Positions 19,037 through 27,827 of a DNA stretch of 64,000 nucleotides are shown here, in pieces. Source of the DNA: Acinetobacter sp. ANC 4805 (GTDB lineage Bacteria; Pseudomonadota; Gammaproteobacteria; Pseudomonadales; Moraxellaceae); the NCBI RefSeq assembly GCF_022549495.1, contig NZ_JAKZGD010000004.1, positions 1-64,000 of the forward strand. Reading direction: 5' to 3'. The position numbers and the translations under genes are program-made. Each line of letters opens with the position of its first letter. Position 1 is the stretch's first letter. The notes beneath the pieces are model-generated. The model was not told where the DNA came from, did no database searches, and saw only the letters and a list, made by a program, of their open reading frames with translations.

Positions 19037-20932
19037 TTGAGCGATTACTTCAAGAATGCCGTATTGTGGCTCATCATACTCGGTGTTCTGATTTTGATTT
19101 TTAGCAACGTCAGTGACCGCAATAAGCCTGCAGCGATGAAATACTCAGATTTCGTTGCAGCGGTGAATGCTGGGCAAATTAAACAAGTCACAATTGACGG
19201 TTTAAATATTAGTGGTGAAAAAACCAATGGTTCTTCTTTTGAAACGGTTCGTCCGCAAGTAGAAGACACTGAATTGCTACCAAGCTTGAATAAACAGAAT
19301 GTAGTCGTTGAAGGTACTGCACCACAACGTCAAGGCATTTTGATGCAACTTCTCATTGCGAGCTTCCCTGTATTACTGATCATCTTATTATTCATGTTCT
19401 TTATGCGTAATATGGGTGGCGGTGCTGGTGGTAAAAACAGCCCAATGAGTTTTGGTAAGTCAAAAGCAAAAATGTTATCTGAAGATCAAATTAAGATAAC
19501 ATTTACTGATGTTGCGGGTTGTGATGAAGCTAAACAAGAAGTTGTTGAAATTGTTGACTTTTTGAAAGACCCTTCTAAATTCAAACGTCTTGGTGCAACC
19601 ATTCCTCGTGGCGTACTGATGGTTGGTCCTCCAGGTACTGGTAAAACATTACTTGCGAAAGCAATTGCAGGTGAAGCTAAAGTTCCATTCTTTAGTATCT
19701 CTGGTTCTGACTTCGTTGAAATGTTTGTTGGTGTCGGTGCATCACGTGTTCGGGATATGTTTGAGCAGGCGAAACGCCATGCACCATGTATCATCTTTAT
19801 TGATGAGATTGATGCAGTTGGTCGTCATCGTGGTTCAGGTACTGGTGGTGGTCATGATGAGCGTGAACAAACCCTAAACCAAATGCTTGTTGAAATGGAT
19901 GGTTTTGAAGGCAATGAAGGCGTGATCGTTATCGCTGCAACCAACCGTGTAGACGTACTTGATAAAGCATTGCTTCGTCCTGGTCGTTTTGATCGTCAAG
20001 TGATGGTGGGTTTACCAGACATCCGTGGTCGTGAGCAAATCTTGAATGTTCATTTGAAGAAACTTCCTTCGGTTACAGGCGTGGATGTTAAAGTCCTTGC
20101 TCGTGGTACGCCAGGATTCTCAGGTGCGCAACTTGCGAACTTAGTCAATGAGGCTGCATTGTTTGCTGCTCGCCGTAATAAAAACACGGTGGATATGCAT
20201 GACTTTGAAGATGCAAAAGACAAGATTTACATGGGCCCAGAACGTAGATCGATGGTGATTCGTGAAGAAGAGCGTCGTGCCACAGCTTATCATGAAGCTG
20301 GACATGCCATTGTTGCTGAAATCTTGCCGGGTACAGACCCAGTGCATAAAGTAACAATTATGCCACGTGGTTGGGCATTAGGTGTAACTTGGCAGTTGCC
20401 GGAGCAAGACCAAACTAGCCACTATAAAGATAAGATGTTGAATGAGCTTTCAATCTTATTTGGTGGTCGTATTGCTGAAGAAGTCTTTATTAATCAAATG
20501 TCGACTGGTGCATCGAATGACTTTGAACGTGCAACCAAAATGGCGCGTGCAATGGTGACTAAATATGGTATGTCTGATGCGCTCGGTGTGATGGTCTATG
20601 AGGATGAAAACCAAAACGGTTTCTTCGGTAATGTCGGTAGCCGTACTATTTCTGAAGCAACACAACAAAAAGTTGATGAAGAAGTACGTCGCATCTTAGA
20701 CGAACAATATAAAGTTGCACGTAATATCTTGGAAAATAACAAAGATATCGCACATGCAATGGTGAAAGCGTTGATGGAATGGGAAACCATTGATCGTGAC
20801 CAAATCCGTGACATCATGGAAGGTCGTGAGCCTCAACCACCAAAAGTTTATGTTGCTGAAAATCCAGTGGCTGCATTTGAACCTCCTAAAGATGGTCCAT
20901 CTACACCGCCACCATTACCAGCAATGGGTTAA
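19037..20932 (+). CDS. ftsH: ATP-dependent membrane zinc metalloprotease FtsH
   Basis: 631 residues starting at TTG 19037 (TTG AGC GAT TAC TTC AAG), with GGGAATAA upstream; no ATG gives a full first membrane helix. Two membrane segments (about residues 6-24 and 102-122) flank a periplasmic domain. The AAA domain has Walker A GPPGTGKT from about residue 197, Walker [12 protein letters not shown] and the [12 protein letters not shown]. The protease domain has zinc site HEAGH at 419-423. It degrades misassembled membrane proteins and regulatory cytosolic substrates. The C-terminus is Pro-rich. Own terminator follows. Confidence 0.97.
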   Translation: MSDYFKNAVLWLIILGVLILIFSNVSDRNKPAAMKYSDFVAAVNAGQIKQVTIDGLNISGEKTNGSSFETVRPQVEDTELLPSLNKQNVVVEGTAPQRQGILMQLLIASFPVLLIILLFMFFMRNMGGGAGGKNSPMSFGKSKAKMLSEDQIKITFTDVAGCDEAKQEVVEIVDFLKDPSKFKRLGATIPRGVLMVGPPGTGKTLLAKAIAGEAKVPFFSISGSDFVEMFVGVGASRVRDMFEQAKRHAPCIIFIDEIDAVGRHRGSGTGGGHDEREQTLNQMLVEMDGFEGNEGVIVIAATNRVDVLDKALLRPGRFDRQVMVGLPDIRGREQILNVHLKKLPSVTGVDVKVLARGTPGFSGAQLANLVNEAALFAARRNKNTVDMHDFEDAKDKIYMGPERRSMVIREEERRATAYHEAGHAIVAEILPGTDPVHKVTIMPRGWALGVTWQLPEQDQTSHYKDKMLNELSILFGGRIAEEVFINQMSTGASNDFERATKMARAMVTKYGMSDALGVMVYEDENQNGFFGNVGSRTISEATQQKVDEEVRRILDEQYKVARNILENNKDIAHAMVKALMEWETIDRDQIRDIMEGREPQPPKVYVAENPVAAFEPPKDGPSTPPPLPAMG

Positions 20933-20949
20933 TTAGAATTAAATAAATC

Positions 20950-20969
20950 AGAGCGACTTAGGTCGCTCT
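20950..20969 (+). terminator. Terminator of ftsH
   Basis: Perfect 8-bp stem AGAGCGAC/GTCGCTCT (20950-20957 with 20962-20969), with a four-base loop, then T7. Confidence 0.93.
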
Positions 20970-21065
20970 TTTTTTGTCTGTATTTTGGTATAAGCTGAGA
21001 ATAAATCATCAACCTTCAAACGACAGTCTTGTTAAAATAACCGTACTAAAGTGCGGAGAGTTTTG

Positions 21066-21920
21066 ATGCAGTTGATGCCATTACCACAATGTCAGTTACA
21101 GTGTGGTCGTTTTACATTGGATTTATCTCAACCTCAAATGATGGGCATCTTAAATGTTACCCCTGATTCATTCAGTGATGGCGGGCAGCATCATCAAAAA
21201 GACCTTGCCATTCAACATGCTTTGCAGATGATTGAAGAGGGTGCAAGCATTATTGATATTGGTGGAGAGTCAACTCGCCCAAATGCATCACCTGTTGAGC
21301 TAGAAGAAGAAATTCAGCGTGTCATTCCTGTAGTTGAAGCTTTATCAAACTATGATGTCATCATGTCGATTGATACCAGTCAGCCTGAGGTGATTCGAGC
21401 TGCCGTGAAAGCCGGTGCGCATATCTGGAATGATGTTCGTGCTTTAACTCGTCCACAAGCTTTAGAAACGGCAGCTGAATTAAATATCCCTGTGGTGTTG
21501 ATGCATATGCGTGGTGAACCGACCAATATGAATCAGCTAGATCAATATCAGGATGTGACCGAAGAAGTAATTTTTGAATTGCAGCAGCGGCTTAATCAAG
21601 CAATTGCGGTCGGGGTAAGCAAAGAAAATATTATTATCGACCCAGGTTTTGGTTTTGCCAAGAATGCACAACAGAATTTTCAATTGCTGAATGAGTTTTG
21701 GAAACTAAATCAGATGGGGTATCCGATCTTGTCTGGACTGTCACGTAAACGTTTTATTGGTGAAGCATTGAATGGTATACCTGCACAGGAACGTGCGGTT
21801 GGAAGTGTAACGGGGCATCTACTGAGTATTCAGCAAGGCGCTAGTATTGTTCGAGTGCATGATGTTAAAGCCACCAATGATGCGATAAAAGTTTGGAATG
21901 CGATGCGTTTAGTTCAGTAA
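21066..21920 (+). CDS. folP: Dihydropteroate synthase
   Basis: 284 residues from ATG 21066, preferred over GTG 21051 because GGAGAG lies just upstream at 21055-21060. It condenses p-aminobenzoate with 6-hydroxymethyl-dihydropterin diphosphate in folate synthesis and is the sulfonamide target. Visible motifs: GILNVTPDSFSDGG, DIGGESTRP, SIDTSQPEV, HMRGEPTNM, DPGFGFAK and GLSRKRFIG. It is a normal-length chromosomal enzyme with no obvious sul-type insertion. It follows ftsH in the conserved order but after a terminator. Confidence 0.96.
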   Translation: MQLMPLPQCQLQCGRFTLDLSQPQMMGILNVTPDSFSDGGQHHQKDLAIQHALQMIEEGASIIDIGGESTRPNASPVELEEEIQRVIPVVEALSNYDVIMSIDTSQPEVIRAAVKAGAHIWNDVRALTRPQALETAAELNIPVVLMHMRGEPTNMNQLDQYQDVTEEVIFELQQRLNQAIAVGVSKENIIIDPGFGFAKNAQQNFQLLNEFWKLNQMGYPILSGLSRKRFIGEALNGIPAQERAVGSVTGHLLSIQQGASIVRVHDVKATNDAIKVWNAMRLVQ

Positions 21921-21936
21921 TTACAGAGAAATAATG

Positions 21937-21975
21937 AAGATAAAGATACATTCCAATACGATGTATCTTTATCTT
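21937..21975 (+). terminator. Terminator of folP
   Basis: Perfect 15-bp stem (21937-21951 with 21961-21975), nine-base loop, then TT. It lies 16 bp after the folP stop. It also argues against any start for the next gene upstream of 22039. Confidence 0.9.
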
Positions 21976-22038
21976 TTTGCATACAATCACTTCAATCTTG
22001 TCATTCATTTAAAAGACATAAAAATTGGGGATTTTAAT

Positions 22039-23664
22039 ATGCATCAATCTACAAAAATACTGACCTTAACCTTGCTAAGTTCCATGATGATCGCCTGTGG
22101 TAATCCAGTAAAGGAACGTAGCCATGTAGTCGCTCCTGCGTCTTTGGTCATGTCTAATATGGCAGCGGATAGTACTCGAAAGATGATTGCTCCTGCTGCT
22201 TACATGGCAGTAATGCCTAGTCCAGAAAGCGTGCGACTAGAACAGAATACTGAAAAATATCAAAAGAATGAGGTCAATCCTATTTATCGGGTTGCAGATC
22301 AAGCAGTCTCAACTTTTAGTATTGATGTGGATACGGGTAGTTATACCAATACACGTCGTTTCCTGAATGATGGTCGTTTACCTCCTGTTGATGCAGTCCG
22401 TGCAGAGGAAATGATTAATTATTTTGATTATCAATATCCGCAACCGAATAGTATTCACCCATTTTCAGTCAGTACTGAAACTGTAGATTCACCGTGGAAA
22501 GAGAATGCTAAGTTGATCAAAATCGGCATTCAAGCAAAGGACTTAACAACCAAACAACTTCCACCTGCCAATCTCGTTTTCCTTGTTGATGTGTCTGGTA
22601 GTATGGATGCAGCAGATAAATTACCCTTAGTTAAGCAAACTCTTAGATTATTGACCGAGCAATTGCGACCTCAAGATAAAGTCACGATTATTACTTATGC
22701 CAGTGGTGAGAAACTCATTTTAGAACCAACGTCTGGTGATCAAAAAGACAAAATTTTAACCGTCATTAATGAATTACAGGCAAGTGGGGCAACCGCAGGC
22801 GAACAGGCAATTCAACTGGCTTATAAACAAGCTGAAAAAGCCTTTGTGAAGAATGGAATCAATCGTATTTTATTGGCAACTGATGGCGACTTTAATGTAG
22901 GTATTACTGACTTTAGTACTTTAAAAGGGATGGTGGCTGAGAAACGTAAAAGTGGTATTTCTTTAACGACATTGGGCTTTGGGACAGGAAATTATAATGA
23001 GCAGTTGATGGAGCAACTGGCGGATGCAGGAGATGGTAATTACAGCTATATTGATAATAAAAATGAAGCGAAAAAAGTGGTACAACGTCAGCTTTCGTCA
23101 ACACTGGCAACGGTTGCTCAGGATGTCAAAATTCAGGTGGAGTTTAATCCTGCCACAGTAAAAGAATATCGCTTAGTCGGCTATGAAAACCGTATGTTGA
23201 AACAGGAAGATTTTAATAACGATAAAGTTGATGCGGGCGATATCGGGGCAGGGCATAACGTTACGGCAATTTATGAAATCATTCCAGTGGGGCAGCAAGG
23301 CTGGCTCAATGATTCACGTTATCAAGCATCAACAAAGACAGATGCAGCGAAAAAGGCAGAATATGCTTTTGTAAACTTGCGCTATAAATTACCAAATCAA
23401 GAAAAGAGTATTCTATTAAGCCAACCTGTGAAAGCAGAAAGTAAAACGCTTGTTCAAGCCAATAACGATACGCGTTTTGCGATTGCAGTTGCTGCGTACG
23501 CTCAGCAATTAAAAGGTGGGCAATATAATGGTACAATGGGTTGGGATCAAATTATTCAATTAGCAAAACAATCTACACAGCCTGATCCTTATCAGATGCG
23601 AGAAGAATTTATTGAGCTTGCGAAAATTGCTAAGAGTTTAAGTGCAAAAAAAATTAATGATTAA
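22039..23664 (+). CDS. VWA-domain lipoprotein, YfbK-like
   Basis: 541 residues from ATG 22039 with GGGG 8 bp upstream; a longer frame from 21934 would translate the folP terminator. A lipoprotein signal peptide ends at Cys20 (MMIAC). After a VWA N-terminal region (STFSIDVDTGSYTNTRR, AEEMINYFDY) comes a von Willebrand A domain with a complete MIDAS: DVSGSMD, a later Thr, and TDGDFNVG. The C-terminal region (PFAM DUF3520-like, ending EFIELAKIAKSL) matches the E. coli YfbK type. Anchored in an envelope membrane. Partner and role unknown; calcium/magnesium-dependent protein binding is inferred from MIDAS. Confidence 0.88.
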   Translation: MHQSTKILTLTLLSSMMIACGNPVKERSHVVAPASLVMSNMAADSTRKMIAPAAYMAVMPSPESVRLEQNTEKYQKNEVNPIYRVADQAVSTFSIDVDTGSYTNTRRFLNDGRLPPVDAVRAEEMINYFDYQYPQPNSIHPFSVSTETVDSPWKENAKLIKIGIQAKDLTTKQLPPANLVFLVDVSGSMDAADKLPLVKQTLRLLTEQLRPQDKVTIITYASGEKLILEPTSGDQKDKILTVINELQASGATAGEQAIQLAYKQAEKAFVKNGINRILLATDGDFNVGITDFSTLKGMVAEKRKSGISLTTLGFGTGNYNEQLMEQLADAGDGNYSYIDNKNEAKKVVQRQLSSTLATVAQDVKIQVEFNPATVKEYRLVGYENRMLKQEDFNNDKVDAGDIGAGHNVTAIYEIIPVGQQGWLNDSRYQASTKTDAAKKAEYAFVNLRYKLPNQEKSILLSQPVKAESKTLVQANNDTRFAIAVAAYAQQLKGGQYNGTMGWDQIIQLAKQSTQPDPYQMREEFIELAKIAKSLSAKKIND

Positions 23665-23671
23665 CTTTATC

Positions 23672-23697
23672 AAAAGCGGTCGGAAACAACCGCTTTT
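23672..23697 (+). terminator. Terminator of the VWA lipoprotein gene
   Basis: 9-bp stem AAAAGCGGT/ACCGCTTTT (23672-23680 with 23689-23697), then more T residues. Confidence 0.9.
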
Positions 23698-23771
23698 TTT
23701 ATGCCTAAATATCGTGATTTGTATGGGATTGTGTTATAAGCATGGCGTTTTATTAACATATAATTTTATTT

Positions 23772-24086
23772 ATGTTTGAAGATCTCCTCCTCCCCATGTT
23801 TGATGATGAATATTATCCCGATATTCTTGTCGCAGAAGTTAAACAGCATATTCAACAGTTTTTGAAAAAAGTAGCTCGTTCTGGTTTGTCTGAAGCAGAA
23901 ATTTATCGTTTTGCCCATCAAACAATAATTGAAATAAATGAAATGAAACCTCAGTTTGAGGACTTAGACTCAAGCTTGGATGATACTGCTGCGGATTATA
24001 TTGCTGAAGCAATGATGATGATTGTGCAAGAAGCAGGTTATTTTGATATTGAAATGGAAGAATTGATTGTCAATCGAGAGTGGTAA
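23772..24086 (+). CDS. Small acidic protein, DUF5713-like
   Basis: 104 residues, very acidic and all-helical (VKQHIQQFLKKVARSGLSEAEIYRFAHQTIIEINEM). The YYPDILVAEVKQ start and the central INEMKPQFEDLDS resemble small DUF5713-type proteins; recognition is by eye. There is no signal or membrane segment. The last codons form the left arm of its own terminator. Monocistronic. Function unknown. Confidence 0.6.
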   Translation: MFEDLLLPMFDDEYYPDILVAEVKQHIQQFLKKVARSGLSEAEIYRFAHQTIIEINEMKPQFEDLDSSLDDTAADYIAEAMMMIVQEAGYFDIEMEELIVNREW

Positions 24087-24101
24087 AAGTCACTCTCGAT
24101 T
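24072..24101 (+). terminator. Terminator overlapping a CDS end
   Basis: 11-bp stem AATCGAGAGTG/CACTCTCGATT (24072-24082 with 24091-24101), then TTT. The left arm is coding sequence and the stop codon is in the loop. Confidence 0.88.
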
Positions 24102-24114
24102 TTTATAAAAAAGA

Positions 24115-25716
24115 TTATTTTGTCGTGGTTGCATCCCAGAGTTTTGGTAAAGTAATTTGTCCTGAAATCCATGCTTCAATTTTAGGCTGTTTAATTTTTT
24201 GATAATAAATACTTTCTGTATGAATCAGTAAGCCCAAAGTATCACCTTGATTTAAACTTCCATTTATACTTGGTAATTCAATTGTTTGATTATCTTGTTG
24301 ATCCGATTTTGATCCAAAAACAACTTGATCAAAAGCCAGCTTTTTGTTTGGGTTCAATGCTGCTGTTTGATCATTGAAGATCACATATTTTCCAGTTTTC
24401 TTCGACTTTATCGCAACAGAAATAAATAAAGTAGGTGTTGAATCTTTCGATTGCGTTTCAATATTTAAAGCGAGCTGTGGTGTGCCTGTAATATGCATGA
24501 CTTCAGTCATAGTCTGAATTGGAACAAAGATTGGGTGTGAATTTTTTGCTTCAATCCAAGTTTTATTTAAGGTGTAATGTGTCGCGGCATCTAAATCTTT
24601 GAGCTGCTGAACGGGGCTTTTATCAACACATAACTCAGGTAAATCATTTGTTGCGGCTTGGTCTTTGAGTTTTTGATCGAACCATCCCATGATTGTGCTT
24701 TGTAATTTATATTGCTTTTGATTCCCACAGGTAACAGATTTCCCAATATACCAAAAAGGAGTATCACCTAAAGGGGAGTGTTGGGCAAAGGGTTGCAAAT
24801 GTCCGCCTTGCACACCGATTAAATGCACTTCATGTTGGGCTTTTTGAATACATTGAGCCGCTTTAACGCCTTCATTAAAAGGAAATAATACATCTCTAAA
24901 GCCTTGGATAATGAGCGCATCTGCTTTTGGCGCTTGAGCATTTTCACAGAACCAACTGGCTTGATGCGTTTTTAGAAAATGATAGGTCGATTGTTTTAAT
25001 TGTCCTTGCTGCGTATCTTGATAGGCTTGTTTAAGTTCGGGATCAAATTTGTTCCAGTTCCACCAGTCACCAATTAAATTTAAGAAACTTAGCCAATCTC
25101 CTTTTGGAACGCCATTGGGTACAAGGCTATCGACGATATCATACCAAGTTGTGATTGGTACAATTGCTTGTAGGCGAGGGTCTAAAGCAGAAGCAATGTA
25201 TTGCACACCGCCTGCATAAGATTCGCCAATCATGCCTGTACGAACACCATTTTGATTTTGTGCCAGTTGTGGCAAGTTTTTTTCAGCCCAGTTCATGATG
25301 CTAATCACATCTTGAGCTTCTTTTTCGGGATCCGTTAAGCGGATTTTACCCTGACTATGTCCATGTCCACGTTGATCATAGCTAATCACCCAATAGCCAT
25401 TTTTCCATGCTGTTTTAGCAACTTGCCCCGTTGGCAGTAAAAAACCGTACAGACTGAGTTCAGGTCGTTTCATGCGAGATAACCCAAAACCATGTGTATG
25501 TAGTAGCAAAGGTGCAGTTTGATCTGCTTTTAAATGAGGCTGATACACTGTAAAAGCAAGCACTGTACCATCTGAGGCAGTTGTTTTTGCTTGAAAATAA
25601 CGTTGTTTTAATTCAATAGGTTGTTGTTGAACTGTTTGAGGTCGTAGGGTTGCATGTACACAACCTTGTAATAGGAAAAATACACCGAACCAGATCCATA
25701 AAACATTTGAACGCAT
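24115..25716 (-). CDS. Exported S15/CocE-type alpha/beta hydrolase lipoprotein
   Basis: 533 residues from ATG 25716, preferred because AAGGAT lies about 10 bp upstream; an ATG at 25728 has none. The signal peptide ends in LLQGC, a lipobox, so it is probably lipid-anchored. The alpha/beta hydrolase core shows the oxyanion-side HTHGFG, SYDQRGHGHSQG and nucleophile elbow GESYAGG, as in X-Pro dipeptidyl peptidases and cocaine esterases. The C-terminal ~150 residues form the jelly-roll domain of this family (ALNIETQSKDSTPTLFISV). The substrate is unknown; peptidase or esterase are both possible. Converges on the small DUF5713-like gene. Confidence 0.82.
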   Translation of the reverse strand: MRSNVLWIWFGVFFLLQGCVHATLRPQTVQQQPIELKQRYFQAKTTASDGTVLAFTVYQPHLKADQTAPLLLHTHGFGLSRMKRPELSLYGFLLPTGQVAKTAWKNGYWVISYDQRGHGHSQGKIRLTDPEKEAQDVISIMNWAEKNLPQLAQNQNGVRTGMIGESYAGGVQYIASALDPRLQAIVPITTWYDIVDSLVPNGVPKGDWLSFLNLIGDWWNWNKFDPELKQAYQDTQQGQLKQSTYHFLKTHQASWFCENAQAPKADALIIQGFRDVLFPFNEGVKAAQCIQKAQHEVHLIGVQGGHLQPFAQHSPLGDTPFWYIGKSVTCGNQKQYKLQSTIMGWFDQKLKDQAATNDLPELCVDKSPVQQLKDLDAATHYTLNKTWIEAKNSHPIFVPIQTMTEVMHITGTPQLALNIETQSKDSTPTLFISVAIKSKKTGKYVIFNDQTAALNPNKKLAFDQVVFGSKSDQQDNQTIELPSINGSLNQGDTLGLLIHTESIYYQKIKQPKIEAWISGQITLPKLWDATTTK

Positions 25717-25837
25717 CGATTTTTTCATCCTTGAGCAAATCTTTGGGAAGCTATAATGTGATGAACGCTAGTTTACTGTGTGAAACTCGCCGAGACTATA
25801 AAAGGATAGGTCATTTTACTGACCTACCAGTTTCGTT

Positions 25838-26791
25838 CTATTTCATGTGACGTGAGTTGGAACGATAAGCATATAAGAATAACCCTGCACACAAGAAAAT
25901 TAAACCTAAGATTAGGTGTGAGCTAAGTGGTTCATGATTGAAAAATATGCCCCATACACTTGCTAACACAGGGGTGATAATTGTAATTAACATGACTGTG
26001 GTTGGATTGAGTTTTTGAATCAGATGGAAATAAAAAATCATCGCCAAAACTGATGAAAATACTGCGCTATACAACAAAGCGAGACTGACTTGTAGACTTG
26101 GAAACTGTACTGGTGCTTGAGCGATAAAGAAGGGTAATAAACACAGATAGCCAAACCATGAAATCAGTGTTGATCCTGTCATTTGAATGATTGGGTGAAT
26201 CTCCGCACCAATTTTTGCCACGAGAAACATTGAGATCACATAAAGTAATACGGCAATAATTTCATAGCTAACACCAATGATATCCATTTGAATGTGATCA
26301 GAACCTATGCCCAGCGTGAGTGATAAGCCTAAAATGGCAATTATTAACCCATACCATTGGCGTTTTAAAAAATGTTCACGTTTTAAAATAAAAACTGCAA
26401 TCAAGCCAGACCATAAAGGCGCTGTTCCATAAATAATCGAGATCATCCCTGATGAGACTTTGCTTGCACCCATATAACAAAAAGCCATTGAACCAAATAA
26501 TCCAAGCGCACCCGCCGCATAACTCATCATGGCTTTAAAGTTCAAGATAAGTTTAAGTCTGAAATAAAACAGACAAAGCAACGCAAGTGGAATGGCGAGG
26601 CTGAATCGAAGAAATAAACCCCAAGCCCAATGAATTTCATGCACAGTCCAGACGGCTGCTAACGGTGTAAATGACCAGATCAGCACAACTGCAATAAATT
26701 GACCGACTGTAGCTAGGCGAGGGTGAGTAGGGGCTACAGTCGGTTGAATCTGTGTCGTTTGTATAAAATTCTTTTGCTGAAACTGTGTCAT
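25838..26791 (-). CDS. EamA-family (DMT) drug/metabolite transporter
   Basis: 317 residues from ATG 26791 with AGGAG 7 bp upstream; a longer frame to 26854 runs close to an upstream terminator and is unlike the family. About ten hydrophobic segments in two EamA halves are seen (WSFTPLAAVWTVHEIHWAWG at the start, LNPTTVMLITIITPVLASVWG in the second half, with the typical Pro-containing helix). It is an inner-membrane exporter of unknown substrate. The minus-strand leader upstream contains a small ORF and an intrinsic terminator, which may control it. Confidence 0.87.
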   Translation of the reverse strand: MTQFQQKNFIQTTQIQPTVAPTHPRLATVGQFIAVVLIWSFTPLAAVWTVHEIHWAWGLFLRFSLAIPLALLCLFYFRLKLILNFKAMMSYAAGALGLFGSMAFCYMGASKVSSGMISIIYGTAPLWSGLIAVFILKREHFLKRQWYGLIIAILGLSLTLGIGSDHIQMDIIGVSYEIIAVLLYVISMFLVAKIGAEIHPIIQMTGSTLISWFGYLCLLPFFIAQAPVQFPSLQVSLALLYSAVFSSVLAMIFYFHLIQKLNPTTVMLITIITPVLASVWGIFFNHEPLSSHLILGLIFLCAGLFLYAYRSNSRHMK

Positions 26792-26860
26792 GGAAATGCT
26801 CCTGTTATCGTTGTGATTGCAACGCTGTATTTGAGTAATTAAAAATGAAGGCAATAAAAA

Positions 26861-26881
26861 AGGTCGCTCTTGAGGCGACCT
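26861..26881 (-). terminator. Intrinsic terminator upstream of the EamA gene
   Basis: Stem AGGTCGC/GCGACCT (26861-26867 with 26875-26881). On the minus strand it is followed by TTTTTATT. It lies between the small ORF at 26905-27039 and the transporter start, so it ends the small-ORF transcript unless antiterminated. Confidence 0.85.
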
Positions 26882-26904
26882 GTACTTTTCAAATGATGAG
26901 CTTG

Positions 26905-27039
26905 TTAAATTGTCATCGGATGAAAGAGATGTGCAAAGTCACCGTGCATAAAAATGCAGACACGTCGCCACATTGGATTGGCGGGAATGCAATCCTTAAT
27001 GTGAATAAGACGAGAGGGTGAAACTTTACGAATCAACAT
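26905..27039 (-). CDS. Possible 44-residue leader peptide or small protein
   Basis: ATG 27039 to TAA 26905 on the minus strand gives 44 residues beginning MLIRKVSPSRLIHIKDC and ending HLFHPMTI, rich in His, Arg, Cys and Met. I see no Shine-Dalgarno sequence, which weakens the call. It is followed 24 bp later by an intrinsic terminator and then by the EamA transporter, the layout of a leader-peptide attenuator. A short perfect repeat GGATTG/CAATCC (26974-26994) lies inside it. It could also be a free-standing small gene or chance. The sequence matches nothing I know. Confidence 0.35.
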   Translation of the reverse strand: MLIRKVSPSRLIHIKDCIPANPMWRRVCIFMHGDFAHLFHPMTI

Positions 27040-27206
27040 GTGAGAAATTTTAAAATAAGCTTTACATTTTTATAGCATAAGGCTTGAGTGAAAAATAGCC
27101 TTTAGCTTTAAAAATATGGCGAATAGAAGCATATCAGATCAAGATTTTTGGCTTGCTTAAATAAAGAATATTTCCATAATGTTGTCATTCGGATTTTCAA
27201 AGTAGT

Positions 27207-27788
27207 TTGCTCTTGTCTTCTTTAGAAATTATTGCCGTTATTATTAGTGTGATCGGCGTTGCGCTCACGATAAAACGGAATATGTGGTGTTGGTGGTTTA
27301 ATTTTTTTGCATTTATTTTATATGCTTACCTTTTTTTCACCTTTAAATTATACGGCGAAACGATTTTACAATTCTTATTTATGCTGATTAATTTCTATGG
27401 TTTTTATTATTGGCTTAAAGGTAAACGCCAAGACCATGAGATTCGGATCGAACCAATTGCAGCCAAAACGGTATTGATGCAAATGTGTTTAGCAGCAATT
27501 GGTGGATTATTATTTGGTTTAACACTTAAACATTTTACCGATGCTGCTGTACCGATTTTAGATGCGCAGCTTGCTGCATTTAGTTTATTGGCAACCTATT
27601 GGACGAGTCGTAAACATATCGCAACGTGGGTACTTTGGGTTTTTGTCGATATTGTGTATGTTGGTATGTTTATCTATAAAGAATTATTCTTAACTGCAGG
27701 TTTGTATGCCGCTTTTGTTTTGTTAGCAGCTTATGGTTGGTGGCAATGGGAGCAAGTTAAGCAGAAACAGTTGGCGTCTCAAACATAA
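27207..27788 (+). CDS. pnuC: PnuC-type nicotinamide riboside transporter
   Basis: 193 residues. The start is probably TTG 27207 or TTG 27213, since no ATG occurs before the first helix and no ribosome site is clear. About seven membrane segments and the family motifs NMWCWWFNFFAFILYAYLFF, YGETILQFLFMLINFYGFYYW and the conserved WVLWVFVDIVYVGMF are seen. It imports nicotinamide riboside for NAD synthesis by facilitated diffusion in relatives. No nadR/NRK gene is adjacent. Followed by a very strong terminator. Confidence 0.9.
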   Translation: MLLSSLEIIAVIISVIGVALTIKRNMWCWWFNFFAFILYAYLFFTFKLYGETILQFLFMLINFYGFYYWLKGKRQDHEIRIEPIAAKTVLMQMCLAAIGGLLFGLTLKHFTDAAVPILDAQLAAFSLLATYWTSRKHIATWVLWVFVDIVYVGMFIYKELFLTAGLYAAFVLLAAYGWWQWEQVKQKQLASQT

Positions 27789-27818
27789 ATAAAGGCAGTC
27801 AAACTGCCTTTATTTATG
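27784..27818. terminator. Bidirectional terminator pnuC / glpQ-like
   Basis: Perfect 16-bp stem (27784-27799 with 27803-27818), triloop CAA, AT-rich on both sides, between converging genes. Confidence 0.92.
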
Positions 27819-27827
27819 AGTCTTGGA

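Larger units (their letters stand above)
26792..27206. other. 415-bp region between eamA and pnuC
   Basis: Holds the terminator at 26861-26881, the small minus-strand ORF, and from about 27040 AT-rich sequence that must contain the divergent promoters. A minus-strand TATAAA-like box occurs near 27070. I see no riboswitch-like fold for the pnuC side. Confidence 0.5.

Noticed and set aside
21934..22038. Longer start for the VWA lipoprotein
   Set aside because: It would translate the folP terminator hairpin and displace the lipoprotein signal peptide.
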